Shown here: positions 17,959 to 24,825 of the stretch, piece by piece | Layout of the letters: each line of letters opens with the position of its first letter | Numbering within the stretch: position 1 is the stretch's first letter | NCBI GenBank assembly: GCA_020845575.1 | Contig: JADLFL010000008.1 | Span: 1 to 64,000 of the forward strand | DNA length: 64,000 nucleotides | From: Acidobacteriota bacterium | Lineage (GTDB): Bacteria; Acidobacteriota; Vicinamibacteria; Vicinamibacterales; Vicinamibacteraceae | Direction: 5' to 3' | Program-made: the position numbers and the translations under genes | The notes under the pieces: model-generated | Database searches by the model: none | What the model saw: the letters and a program-made list of their open reading frames with translations, nothing else | Told to the model about the DNA's origin: nothing

Positions 17959-19281
17959 TCAGCGGCGCGTGGGCGCTGCCGCGGCGGTCTCGTGCTTCTG
18001 GACGACGCCGCCCTTCATGACGAAGTGCACGCGTGTCATCGCGGTGATGTCGGCGAGCGGATCGCCCGGCACGGCGACAAGGTCGGCGATCTTGCCGTTC
18101 TCGACGGTCCCGAGATCCGCTTCCATGCCGATCACCTACGCGGCGCTCGACGTGGCGGCCTTGATCGTCTCCATGGCCGGCATGCCGGCCTCCGTCATGT
18201 AGATGAACTCTTTCCCGTTGTCGCCGTGCGGCGCCACGCCCTGATCGGTGCCGAACGCGATCTTCACGCCCGCCTTGTACGCGCGCCCGAAGGTGTCCTG
18301 GATCTGCGGACCGATGGCGGCGGCCTTCGGCCTGACTACGGCCGGGAAGTAGCCGTCGATCCTGGCCTTCTCCGCCACGAAGCGGCCGGCGCTGATCGTC
18401 GGCACATACCAGGTGCCGCGCTCCTTCATGGCCGCGAAGATCTCGTCGGTCATGTAGGTGCCGTGCTCGATCGAGTGCACGCCGGCACGCACGGCGCGCA
18501 GCATGCCCTCGGTGCCGTGCGCGTGCGCGGCGACCGTCATGCCGTAGTCTCGCGCCGTCTGCACGACGGCCTTCAGTTCCTCTTCTGTGAAGAGCGGCGC
18601 CTGTCCGCTTCTGGCGAGGCTGAGTACGCCACCGGTGGCGGCGATCTTGATGAAGTCGGCGCCGTCCTTGTAGCGCTGCCTGACGGCGGCGCGCATCTCA
18701 TCGGGACCGTTGGCGAGCAGGACAGATGGAGCGAGACGTTCCTGGAGGTCGGCGATGAGACCGTTGGTGCCGTCGCCATGCCCACCCGTCGTCGTGACGC
18801 TGCCGGCGGCGAAGATGCGCGGGCCCACGATCCAGCCCTTGGCGATGGCATCGCGCATGGCGAGATTGAGCTTCTTGCCGGCGCCGCAGTCGCGGATCGT
18901 CGTGAAGCCGGCCATCAGCGTACGGCGCGCATACATCGTCGCGCGCAACGCGAGGTCCGCCGGTTCGAGATAGAACCCCTCCGCGTAGCCGGCCTGCCCT
19001 GACTGCTCCCCCGTCACATGGACGTGCATGTCCATGAGACCAGGCATCAGCGTGGCGGACCGCAGATCGATCACCGTGTCGCCGGGCCCCGGCGCGGTGT
19101 AGCCGTCGGCGATGCCAATGATGCGCTCACCGTCGACGATGACGGTGACCTGCGTGCGGGCGGAGTCGGCCCGTCCGTCGATGAGACGGCCGGCATGAAT
19201 CAGCGTCCTCGCCGACGCGACCGCCGGAAACGCGGCGAGCAGGATGGTGGACGCAAGTGTGAGCAACAGTGAGCGAAGCAT
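17959..19281 (-). CDS. Secreted metal-dependent amidohydrolase, interrupted by one in-frame TAG
   Basis: ATG 19281 is chosen because it gives a clean signal peptide ([18 protein letters not shown]) after GAGGTG; earlier in-frame ATGs extend beyond it. Metal motifs are MDMHVHV (HxH), the FIKIAATGG lysine region, [14 protein letters not shown] and AFGTDQG. Codon 382 is TAG (18136-18138). The same frame then continues for 58 codons as [20 protein letters not shown] to a TGA at 17959, exactly the expected C-terminal strands of this family. The truncated product lacks the part that closes the beta-sandwich domain. The family (imidazolonepropionase/prolidase-type) hydrolyses cyclic amides or dipeptides; the substrate is unknown. 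Confidence 0.85.
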
Positions 19282-19334
19282 GGACACCTCGATGCGAGGC
19301 ATCCTACAACGGCTCGCAGCTGAAAGGCTGAAGG

Positions 19335-19362
19335 CGTTCGGCATTCCGCATTCGGCATTTCA
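19335..19362. repeat. Degenerate heptanucleotide tandem repeat (CATTCGG-type)
   Basis: Four 7-bp units (CGTTCGG, CATTCCG, CATTCGG, CATTTCA) run into the stop codon of the DUF488 gene. The same unit forms a longer array at 32268-32309. Confidence 0.75.
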
Positions 19363-19920
19363 GATGGACGGCTGCGCCGGTGGATAGACGACCGTCCCGT
19401 CGGAACGCACGACGGCGCCGGGCGTGAGGGTCGCCGGCTCCACGCGCCCGGGCGCCATGATGTGAATCACTGTCTCGCCACGCGCGAGCAGGTAGTCGGC
19501 CACGATGCGGCGGTGGCACCGCCACCAGACGGCCTCGGAGCACATGATGGCGCAGCGCCGTTGGCGTCCATCGTCGATCAGGTGATCCAGGCCCTCGCGA
19601 AACTGCGACGAGAGGGCGTAGTCGGCGTACGAATGAAAGCTCTCGTGCGTCCAGAAGGCGTTGACCTCCGGTGGCACGTCACGGCTCCTGCCCCGGCGTC
19701 CACCGAGCGCCGTCAGGTGCTCGTACGAGATACCGGCACCGGCCAGCGCGTCCGGCAGCGTGTCCTTGTTGAACTGTGGATTGAATCGCGAACGCGGAAT
19801 CGTGCGCACGTCCACGAGTCGTTCGATGCGCGACTCACGCAACAGGGCGATGAACTCGTCGAGGGGTCGAGTCGAATGGCCGATCGTGAAGAACGGCGGG
19901 ACCGAGGCCTTCCTTGACAT
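19360..19920 (-). CDS. DUF488 family protein
   Basis: A 186-residue protein starting at ATG 19920 (MSRKASVPPFFTIGHSTRPL). Diagnostic blocks are TIGHST, LVDVRTIPRSRFNPQFN, ALGGRRG, CAIMCSEAVWWRCHRRIVAD and a C-terminal HI region. DUF488 proteins are small, probably nucleic-acid-associated proteins of unresolved function; some occur in mobile or DNA-modification contexts. No signal peptide. Its start abuts a VapC remnant on the opposite strand. The start was chosen from the family N-terminus; the open frame runs about 470 bp further upstream without homology. Confidence 0.85.
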   Translation of the reverse strand: MSRKASVPPFFTIGHSTRPLDEFIALLRESRIERLVDVRTIPRSRFNPQFNKDTLPDALAGAGISYEHLTALGGRRGRSRDVPPEVNAFWTHESFHSYADYALSSQFREGLDHLIDDGRQRRCAIMCSEAVWWRCHRRIVADYLLARGETVIHIMAPGRVEPATLTPGAVVRSDGTVVYPPAQPSI

Positions 19921-20052
19921 GTGACAAGCATCACGGCCTACGACGCGATGTACGTGGCGCTCGCCGAAGCCCTCGGCGCGCCGATCGTCACGTGCGATCA
20001 ATCTCTTTCCAAGACACCGGGCCACCGCGCGCGAATCGAACTCTTTCAATGA
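19921..20052 (+). pseudogene. VapC-type PIN-domain toxin, C-terminal fragment
   Basis: In-frame codons give TSITAYDAMYVALAEALGAP and IVTCDQSLSKTPGHRARIEL before TGA 20050-20052. This is the typical last third of a VapC toxin (YDAxYVALAE, TCDxxL). A stop codon lies just upstream in the same frame, so the N-terminal two thirds, with the first catalytic aspartates, are missing. No VapB antitoxin is visible. It is a dead remnant of a type II toxin. Confidence 0.8.
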
Positions 20053-20055
20053 CAC

Positions 20056-20178
20056 ATGGTCGACGAAATGGCGAGGTCGGCTCTCAGAGCCCAACCGACA
20101 GACTTTGTCAGCGCGCGAGCGCTCGCCGATCTGCTCGAGACACCCGCGAGCCTCCGTTCCACCATCAAGCGGCGTTGA
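20056..20178 (+). other. Small ORF before the hipA remnant, possibly a truncated regulator
   Basis: A 40-codon ORF (ATG 20056, TGA 20176-20178) ending five bases before the ATG of the hipA remnant. The stretch FVSARALADLLETPASLRST resembles a winged helix-turn-helix, as found in proteins encoded upstream of hipA-like or AbiEii-like toxins. It is too short to be a full regulator and is probably a remnant. Function not assigned. Confidence 0.35.
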
Positions 20179-20182
20179 CGAA

Positions 20183-20555
20183 ATGCTCGCAGCCATTGCC
20201 GTGTACGCCGCGTGAGATGGACTGACCGAGCCGCAGTGACTGGGTGTGCTCGAGGCCAAGTCGCGTCCGGGGCCGCGAGGTCGTCCAGTTCGAGTTCGAC
20301 AAGGCCATCCTCGACACGCCGGTCTTCGCACGGGTTCCTCTCGATCCCCGGCTCGGCTTCCACGAGGGGCGCCAGCACCCGGCGCAGGCACGCGACACGT
20401 TCGGCCTGTTCGCGGACGCGAGCCCCGATCGATGGGGACGCCTCCTCATGCAGCGGCGCCTCGAGCGCGATCAGCGGGCAGGGCGTGTCGAACCAGGCCG
20501 GCGTCTTTACGAATCGGACTACTTGCTCGGCGTCCATGACGCGCGTATCGCGGTG
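20183..20555 (+). pseudogene. HipA-like kinase N-terminal remnant (two TGA stops, one frameshift)
   Basis: From ATG 20183 the frame reads MLAAIAVYAA-stop-DGLTEPQ-stop-LGVLEAKS. It then shifts by one base and continues VRGREVVQFEFDK, FGLFADASPDRWGRLLMQRR and YESDYLLGVHDARIA. These are the usual N-terminal blocks of HipA-family serine/threonine kinases (WDGL, FEFD, SPDRWGRxLM). The two TGA codons (20213-20215, 20237-20239) sit where W and R are expected. Sequence after about 20555 no longer matches, so the kinase domain is gone. Clearly inactive. Confidence 0.82.
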
Positions 20556-20559
20556 CCGG

Positions 20560-20643
20560 CGCCACGAACTGCGCAAGCAGCTGCGCAGGCGTCAGGAGAA
20601 GACCGAGCACCCACGCCGCCACGCACGCCGATCGCATCGGCAT
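20560..20643 (-). pseudogene. 5' end of a secreted-protein gene cut off by the hipA remnant
   Basis: ATG 20643 opens a signal peptide (MPMRSACVAAWVLGLLL, then PAQLLAQ). TAGAAT lies eight bases upstream, the spacing seen before several intact genes here. After about 28 codons the frame enters sequence that makes sense only as the hipA remnant on the other strand. It looks like a promoter plus signal sequence whose mature part was replaced or deleted. Confidence 0.45.
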
Positions 20644-20725
20644 GCCGCGGGATTCTATCCGCGGAACCGGCCGGCCTTCCACGTGACGAGGCAATGGAGG
20701 CGGCGAGAATCGCACCCGTGCCCGA

Positions 20726-22162
20726 TCACAGCAGCCGGAAGACAGCGGCGGCGATCAGCGTGGGCAGGATCGCGCCCGCGAACAGCCAGAGCGGCGACAC
20801 CGCGCCTCCGAAGAAGCGTCCCAGCAGCGCCTGACCGGCCGGATTCGGGGCATTCGCGATCACGGTCAATCCACCACCGACGACGGCACCCTGGACGACG
20901 GCGAGCTTCAACTCGTGGCCGAGATTCGGCACGAGCGTGGCGAGATAGGTGATGAGGGCGTTGTCATTCACGGCCGTCAGTGCCGTCGCGCCGACAAAGA
21001 GCGGTGTCTCGCCCAGGCTGCCGAGCAGTGGCGCAATCCACCATCCCTGCAACCCGCCATGGATCACGAGACCTGCCAGGAAGAAACCGACCAGCAGCGG
21101 TGTCCGCAATTCGAGCTGGCTCTGATACGGCGACGTGGCCCGGGCAAACCCGAGGAAGAACAGGAACCCGCCGAGGAACATCGCCGGGTGGTGCGCGTTG
21201 ATCACGGTCCACGCGATGAACGCCAGATGCACCGTCACGACCCACGGCGGCACCGGCAGCAATCCCCTGGCGGGGTCATCGGGCGACTCGATGTCGGGCT
21301 CCGGCGGGAGGGTCGCGAGGCCACGCAACTCGCGACGGAACAGCAGGAAGTACGCCACGGTCGACACGACGACGGCCGTGAGGGCGCGCCAGCCGAAGTG
21401 GCTGACCATGAAGAGGATGTCCCATTCCCACGGCCGCGCGACCATGAGCACGGGCGGCGCGGCGAAGTGCGTGAGCGTGCCGCCGATGGACACGTTCACG
21501 AACAGCAGGCCGAGTGTGGCGTACTTCAGGCGTGCGGACGGTTGCAGATCGTAGAACTGGCGCGCCAGCAGCAACGCGCAAATCGTCATCGCGGCGGGCT
21601 CGGTGATGAACGACCCGAGCGGCGGCCCGACGATCAGGATGGCCAGCCACCAGGCCGCGGGCGTCGCGCCACCAGCCGCTGCCACGCGACGAAGCGCGGC
21701 CTCCGCGAACCCCACGACAGGACGCGTGGACGCCAGCGCCATGATGACGACCACGAACATCGGTTCGGTGTAGTTGACCGTGTCACTGATGTAGTGCGTC
21801 GAGACGTCCCACCCCGCGTACAGCGCAATGGCCATCATCAGCACGAGCGCCCACAGGCCGAAGACGACTTCCACTTCGCCGAGGAAATGCAGCAACCCGG
21901 CCACCACGCTGGGGAACGCGGGACGACCGTGCGCGCGGGCGGCCTCGTCGTGCCGGTGCTGCACGCGGTGCGCCAGTCGTGCGAACCGCGCGGCGGCGAA
22001 CGTGTGCAGGATGGCCAGCACGAAGATGCCCGTCGCCACCGCATTGAACGGCTCGATCGCCATCCGCGACAGCAGTTCACCGCCCAACGTCTGATCGGGC
22101 GAAGACGGATAGCTTGTGAGCGCGCGCGGGAACGCGGGCGCCTCGGTAGTCTCAGCCGTCAC
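20726..22162 (-). CDS. Putative Na+/H+ antiporter (Na_H_antiport_3-like membrane protein)
   Basis: A 478-residue polytopic protein with roughly 11-13 hydrophobic segments. Blocks typical of the putative Na+/H+ antiporter family PF07399 are EVEVVFGLWA, NYTEPMFVVVIMALASTRPV, GPPLGSFITEPAAM, NVSIGGTLTHFAAPPVLMV and LTAVNDNALITYL with VQGAVVGGGLTVIANAPNPAG. These carry the polar and acidic residues expected in ion-coupled exchangers. It acts in the inner membrane; ion specificity is not proven. The start is GTG 22162. The 356-bp region upstream contains two 17-bp palindromes that might regulate it. Confidence 0.8.
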   Translation of the reverse strand: MTAETTEAPAFPRALTSYPSSPDQTLGGELLSRMAIEPFNAVATGIFVLAILHTFAAARFARLAHRVQHRHDEAARAHGRPAFPSVVAGLLHFLGEVEVVFGLWALVLMMAIALYAGWDVSTHYISDTVNYTEPMFVVVIMALASTRPVVGFAEAALRRVAAAGGATPAAWWLAILIVGPPLGSFITEPAAMTICALLLARQFYDLQPSARLKYATLGLLFVNVSIGGTLTHFAAPPVLMVARPWEWDILFMVSHFGWRALTAVVVSTVAYFLLFRRELRGLATLPPEPDIESPDDPARGLLPVPPWVVTVHLAFIAWTVINAHHPAMFLGGFLFFLGFARATSPYQSQLELRTPLLVGFFLAGLVIHGGLQGWWIAPLLGSLGETPLFVGATALTAVNDNALITYLATLVPNLGHELKLAVVQGAVVGGGLTVIANAPNPAGQALLGRFFGGAVSPLWLFAGAILPTLIAAAVFRLL

Positions 22163-22342
22163 GACGACGCACTCCGGATCTGACGAGGTGCGGAACGAAC
22201 ATGTCGTCTCCGCACGATTCCCACTCTGTCATGAGAGACGTGGCAGACTGGTGCCGACTCCTCCCCGAGCGTTGGAGTGTATCGCCATCATCCCCGGGAA
22301 CATGCACTCTCCTCGCGCGAGAGAGCAGATGCGATGCGACGG

Positions 22343-22394
22343 GTTGCAGATTCTGCAACGTCAGGCACAAGGCTGCCGTTGCAAGGAGTGCAAC
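22343..22394. promoter_or_regulatory. Two 17-bp palindromes GTTGCA-N5-TGCAAC, 35 bp apart
   Basis: Site 1 is GTTGCAGATTCTGCAAC (22343-22359; 8-bp arms). Site 2 is GTTGCAAGGAGTGCAAC (22378-22394; 6-bp arms). Centre-to-centre spacing is 35 bp. Same length, same half-site and regular spacing suggest operators for a dimeric regulator, most likely acting on the antiporter gene 180-230 bp downstream on the minus strand. The regulator is unknown. Confidence 0.5.
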
Positions 22395-22461
22395 GGGGAG
22401 GTCCACCTTCGCGGCTGACGCCGCTACGGCGAGATAGCCTTCGCGTGAGGAGACTCGCTTT

Positions 22462-22509
22462 GGCCAGGCCCAGGAGAGCCCGCCTGGCCGAAGCTCGGCT
22501 GAGCCGAGC
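22462..22509 (-). terminator. Two hairpins downstream of tRNA-Asn, terminator candidate
   Basis: GCTCGGC-TGA-GCCGAGC (22493-22509) begins nine bases past the tRNA 3' end. GGCCAGGC/GCCTGGCC (22462-22469 with 22482-22489) follows. Both stems are perfect but no clear T-run follows, so a REP-like element is the alternative. Confidence 0.4.
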
Positions 22510-22518
22510 GAAGGCTGG

Positions 22519-22590
22519 CTCCTCAGGTAGGATTCGAACCTACAACCCTCCGGTTAACAGCCGGATGCTCTGCCATTGAGCTACTGAGGA
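22519..22590 (-). tRNA. tRNA-Asn (anticodon GTT)
   Basis: The minus strand reads TCCTCAGTAGCTCAATGGCA at the 5' end and closes with CTGAGGA plus G discriminator, a 7-bp acceptor stem. The anticodon loop is CTGTTAAC with anticodon GTT, and the T arm contains GGTTCGAATCC. All arms pair. CCA is not encoded. A TTGACC-N18-TACACT promoter lies upstream. Confidence 0.96.
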
Positions 22591-22651
22591 ACTCGGGGAG
22601 ACGCGCATTGTCGCGCGCGTGTTGCGCCGTACTGCCGCGCAACGACTCGTC

Positions 22652-22681
22652 AGTGTACTGTGGGCCTCCGCCCGAGGTCAA
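22652..22681 (-). promoter_or_regulatory. Promoter of tRNA-Asn
   Basis: On the minus strand, TTGACC (22676-22681), an 18-base spacer and TACACT (22652-22657) lie about 60 bases before the tRNA 5' end. This is a good match to a housekeeping sigma promoter. Confidence 0.65.
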
Positions 22682-22812
22682 CGGGAGAGCCGGACACCCG
22701 GACGCGGGGAGTGGATCGGTGCACCGCTCTCTCGGAACCTCGCTGGCCTGCCGCGCCTTAGCGCGTCAGCGCGCAGGCGGACCGGTCGACGGCCCGTCTG
22801 CGTCCTGTGCGC

Positions 22813-22842
22813 GGTTGCCGGTTGCCGGTTGCCCGTTGCCGG
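22813..22842. repeat. Heptanucleotide tandem repeat (GGTTGCC)4
   Basis: Three exact GGTTGCC units, one CGTTGCC and a trailing GG lie in the gap before the ArsR-family gene. It is the third sequence family of 7-bp repeats in this window. Confidence 0.85.
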
Positions 22843-22858
22843 AATAGGAAGGCATGCG

Positions 22859-22888
22859 TTGACATTTCCGCGGTGGCTTCCGTACTGT
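22859..22888 (+). promoter_or_regulatory. Promoter of the ArsR-family gene
   Basis: A consensus TTGACA (22859-22864), an 18-base spacer and TACTGT (22883-22888). Transcription should begin about 22895, one base before the GTG at 22896, so the message is probably leaderless. Confidence 0.65.
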
Positions 22889-22895
22889 GTGGAAC

Positions 22896-23189
22896 GTGAC
22901 CGCGCAAGCCCAGACCGACGTCTTCCGTGCGATTGCCGATCCGACGCGCCGGGCGCTGCTCGACCTGCTCCGGACCGGTGACCGCACCGTCAACGAACTC
23001 GCCGAGCCGTTCGACATGAGTCGCCCGGCCATCTCGCAACACCTGAGGCTCCTGCTCGAAGCCCGTCTCGTCGCCGTCCGCAAGGAAGGCCGCCAGCGCC
23101 GCTATCGGCTGAACAGCACTCCCATCACGCGCGTCGCGCGCTGGGCCGGCAAGTTCGACGATGGCGCGAAGGCGAAGAAGAAGCGCTGA
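22896..23189 (+). CDS. ArsR/SmtB-family winged-helix transcriptional regulator
   Basis: A 97-residue protein (VTAQAQTDVFRAIADPTRRA onward). It has the ArsR signature: DPTRRALLDLL, VNELAEPFDMSRPAISQHLR recognition helix, then LLEARLVAVRKEGRQRRYRL beta wing. The C-terminus is short and lysine-rich, with no cysteine metal site, so it is probably of the stand-alone type that pairs with SRPBCC genes rather than a metal sensor. The start at 22896 is preferred over GTG 22887 because the promoter places the transcript start just before it. Its TGA directly abuts the TCA of the next, convergent gene. Confidence 0.85.
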   Translation: MTAQAQTDVFRAIADPTRRALLDLLRTGDRTVNELAEPFDMSRPAISQHLRLLLEARLVAVRKEGRQRRYRLNSTPITRVARWAGKFDDGAKAKKKR

Positions 23190-24140
23190 TCACGCGAGCA
23201 GTGCCATCAGGCGCGTGCGATCGCGCACCATCGCCTCCAGCATCCGATCGCGTTGCTCCCCGGGCGTCCGTCCGCCCGGGTCGTACTCGACGTGTATCGA
23301 GATCGGACCGCTGAACCGCGCGGCGCGCAGGTGGGCGCCGAACGTCTTCCAGTCGACCATCCCCTCGCCAATCGGACAATCGACGACGCGCCATCGGCCG
23401 TCGCGTCCCTTGTCCCAGTAGAAGTCCTTCATCGCGAGCATGCGCAGGTGTGGCGCCGCACGCTGCAGCGCCACCCGCCAGCCAGCCACTCCCCCTTCGA
23501 CCGTCGCGTGACGGACGTCGAAATACAGGCCCGTGGCCGTGGGCGGCTGCCCGTCGATCATCTGCAGCGCATCCCACACCGGGGCGCCGATGTACCCGGA
23601 GTGATTGTGGTACGCGATGACCACGCCCGCCTGTGCGGCGAGTGCGACGAGTCCGTGGAACGCCCAGGTGGCCGCGGCGAGTTCCTTCGTCACGTCAGCG
23701 AACGCGTACCTGTAGTAGCCGGCCTTGAGTCGCGGTACGTCGACGGCGCGCGCCGTCTTGACGATCGGTGACGCCGTCGGGTCATCAGGCTGCGTCAGCG
23801 CTGTCGTCAGCATGCCCACCATGCTGCCGGCGTCGCGAATGGCCGCCACGGCGCGAGGCAGATCCTCCGCGACGCGCTCGGGGAGCACATGACCACCCGG
23901 ACGCACCGTGAGATCGACGCCATCGAAGCCCGCGCTGCGGACCGCCGCACCGAGATCGCGCCAGCCGAGATCGGGCAGGTGCTTGGAGAACAGGAGCACC
24001 GGCGATTGCGGCCCAGACACGGCAACGCCGCCGACGGCCGACGACTGCTCCTGAGCAGCATCGGCGCGCCGCGCCGCCATCGCGGCAGGTACGCCAACGG
24101 CGATGAGCGATCGAGCGAAGTGGCGACGTGAAACAGCCAT
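23190..24140 (-). CDS. Tat-exported sugar-phosphate isomerase/epimerase-like TIM-barrel protein
   Basis: A 316-residue protein with a twin-arginine signal (AVSRRHFARSLIAVGVPAAM). The xylose-isomerase-like barrel follows: LPDLGWRDLGAAVRSAGFDG, VDLTVRPGGHV, IAYHNHSGYIG, GLYFDVRHATVEG, KDFYW and ISIHVEYD. H, E and D positions for the metal site are recognisable. Exported members of this family are common in Acidobacteriota and Planctomycetes; their substrates are mostly unknown. The open frame extends upstream of ATG 24140, but the Tat signal fixes the start. It converges on the ArsR gene with no intervening base. Confidence 0.85.
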   Translation of the reverse strand: MAVSRRHFARSLIAVGVPAAMAARRADAAQEQSSAVGGVAVSGPQSPVLLFSKHLPDLGWRDLGAAVRSAGFDGVDLTVRPGGHVLPERVAEDLPRAVAAIRDAGSMVGMLTTALTQPDDPTASPIVKTARAVDVPRLKAGYYRYAFADVTKELAAATWAFHGLVALAAQAGVVIAYHNHSGYIGAPVWDALQMIDGQPPTATGLYFDVRHATVEGGVAGWRVALQRAAPHLRMLAMKDFYWDKGRDGRWRVVDCPIGEGMVDWKTFGAHLRAARFSGPISIHVEYDPGGRTPGEQRDRMLEAMVRDRTRLMALLA

Positions 24141-24163
24141 GGTGGAACGCGTACGCGATGCGT

Positions 24164-24775
24164 TCAGCGTGCGCGCAGCAGGCGCGGCGCCGACAGACGG
24201 AACTGCGCGATGAGCCCGGCCACCGCCAGGAGCAGCCAGACCACGAGCACCCAGTGCTCGCCAGGCGCGGGACGCAGCGGATACGCCTGCCATCCCGTGG
24301 CCGCGCTGCCGAGGCCCACGACCGACTCGCGATGCCACAGGCCGAGCGCCCCCATCACCAGCAGCCACGCGCCGCCGAACGCCGTGCCGACAACGATGAC
24401 GTAGCGCTGCATGGAGAGGGCGAGGAGTGCACCGGCGACCGTGCAGGCCACCACGAGCAGCGCCGGCGGTTCGGCGCCGAAGTACGCGGCCACGGCGTGC
24501 ACGGCCAGTGCCGCCAGCGTTGCGCCGAGGAGCGCGACCCCGATGAAGTACGCAAGCACGAGCGCGAACGCGCCGCCGATGCCGCCGCCCACCAGGATCA
24601 GGATGTCTCGCGTGGTGTCGGCAGGCCCGACCACCGAGCCAGCCACCAGCACGCCGAGCACGAACCCGTACAGACCGAGCACGATTCGGAACGTCCGCTG
24701 CCCGAGAAAACAGGACAACACGCCGCCCACGAGAAAGAGGACAGCGGCAGGGACATGCAGCGTCGCCGGCAGCAT
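24164..24775 (-). CDS. Multi-pass membrane protein, DUF4203-like
   Basis: A 203-residue protein with about seven hydrophobic segments and small-residue-rich helices (FLVGGVLSCFLGQRTFRIVL, LGLYGFVLGVLVAGSVV, ILILVGGGIGGAFALVL). The repeated G-rich pattern matches the TMEM198/DUF4203 type. Function unknown. ATG 24775 is six bases after a perfect TATAAT (24782-24787), so the message is likely leaderless. It ends 23 bases from the isomerase-like gene on the same strand and is divergent from the flippase-like gene. Confidence 0.7.
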   Translation of the reverse strand: MLPATLHVPAAVLFLVGGVLSCFLGQRTFRIVLGLYGFVLGVLVAGSVVGPADTTRDILILVGGGIGGAFALVLAYFIGVALLGATLAALAVHAVAAYFGAEPPALLVVACTVAGALLALSMQRYVIVVGTAFGGAWLLVMGALGLWHRESVVGLGSAATGWQAYPLRPAPGEHWVLVVWLLLAVAGLIAQFRLSAPRLLRAR

Positions 24776-24825
24776 CGCGGCATTATAGTGGAGCGGCACG
24801 CCCGTCCGTCTCCCTTTCCCATCCA

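Larger units (their letters stand above)
22163..22518. other. 356-bp intergenic region with palindromes, no recognised gene
   Basis: Between the antiporter start and the tRNA-Asn gene. Short ORFs here have no family pattern. It holds the paired GTTGCA-N5-TGCAAC sites (22343-22394) and two hairpins next to the tRNA. Confidence 0.6.

Noticed and set aside
10742-19281. Genome-wide recoding of TAG as a sense codon
   Set aside because: TAG is the natural stop of several genes here (3173-3175, 9375-9377, 25843-25845, 36910-36912, 38213-38215, 43433-43435), where the proteins end at family-typical positions. Only rare suppression remains possible.
19921-20725. Intact mobile element or integron behind the toxin debris
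   Set aside because: No transposase or integrase pattern, no terminal inverted repeats and no target duplication seen at the edges.
22152-22406. 84-codon minus ORF spanning the paired palindromes as a real membrane gene
   Set aside because: Only the first 20 residues are hydrophobic, there is no ribosome-binding site, it overlaps the antiporter start, and composition after that is shadow-like.
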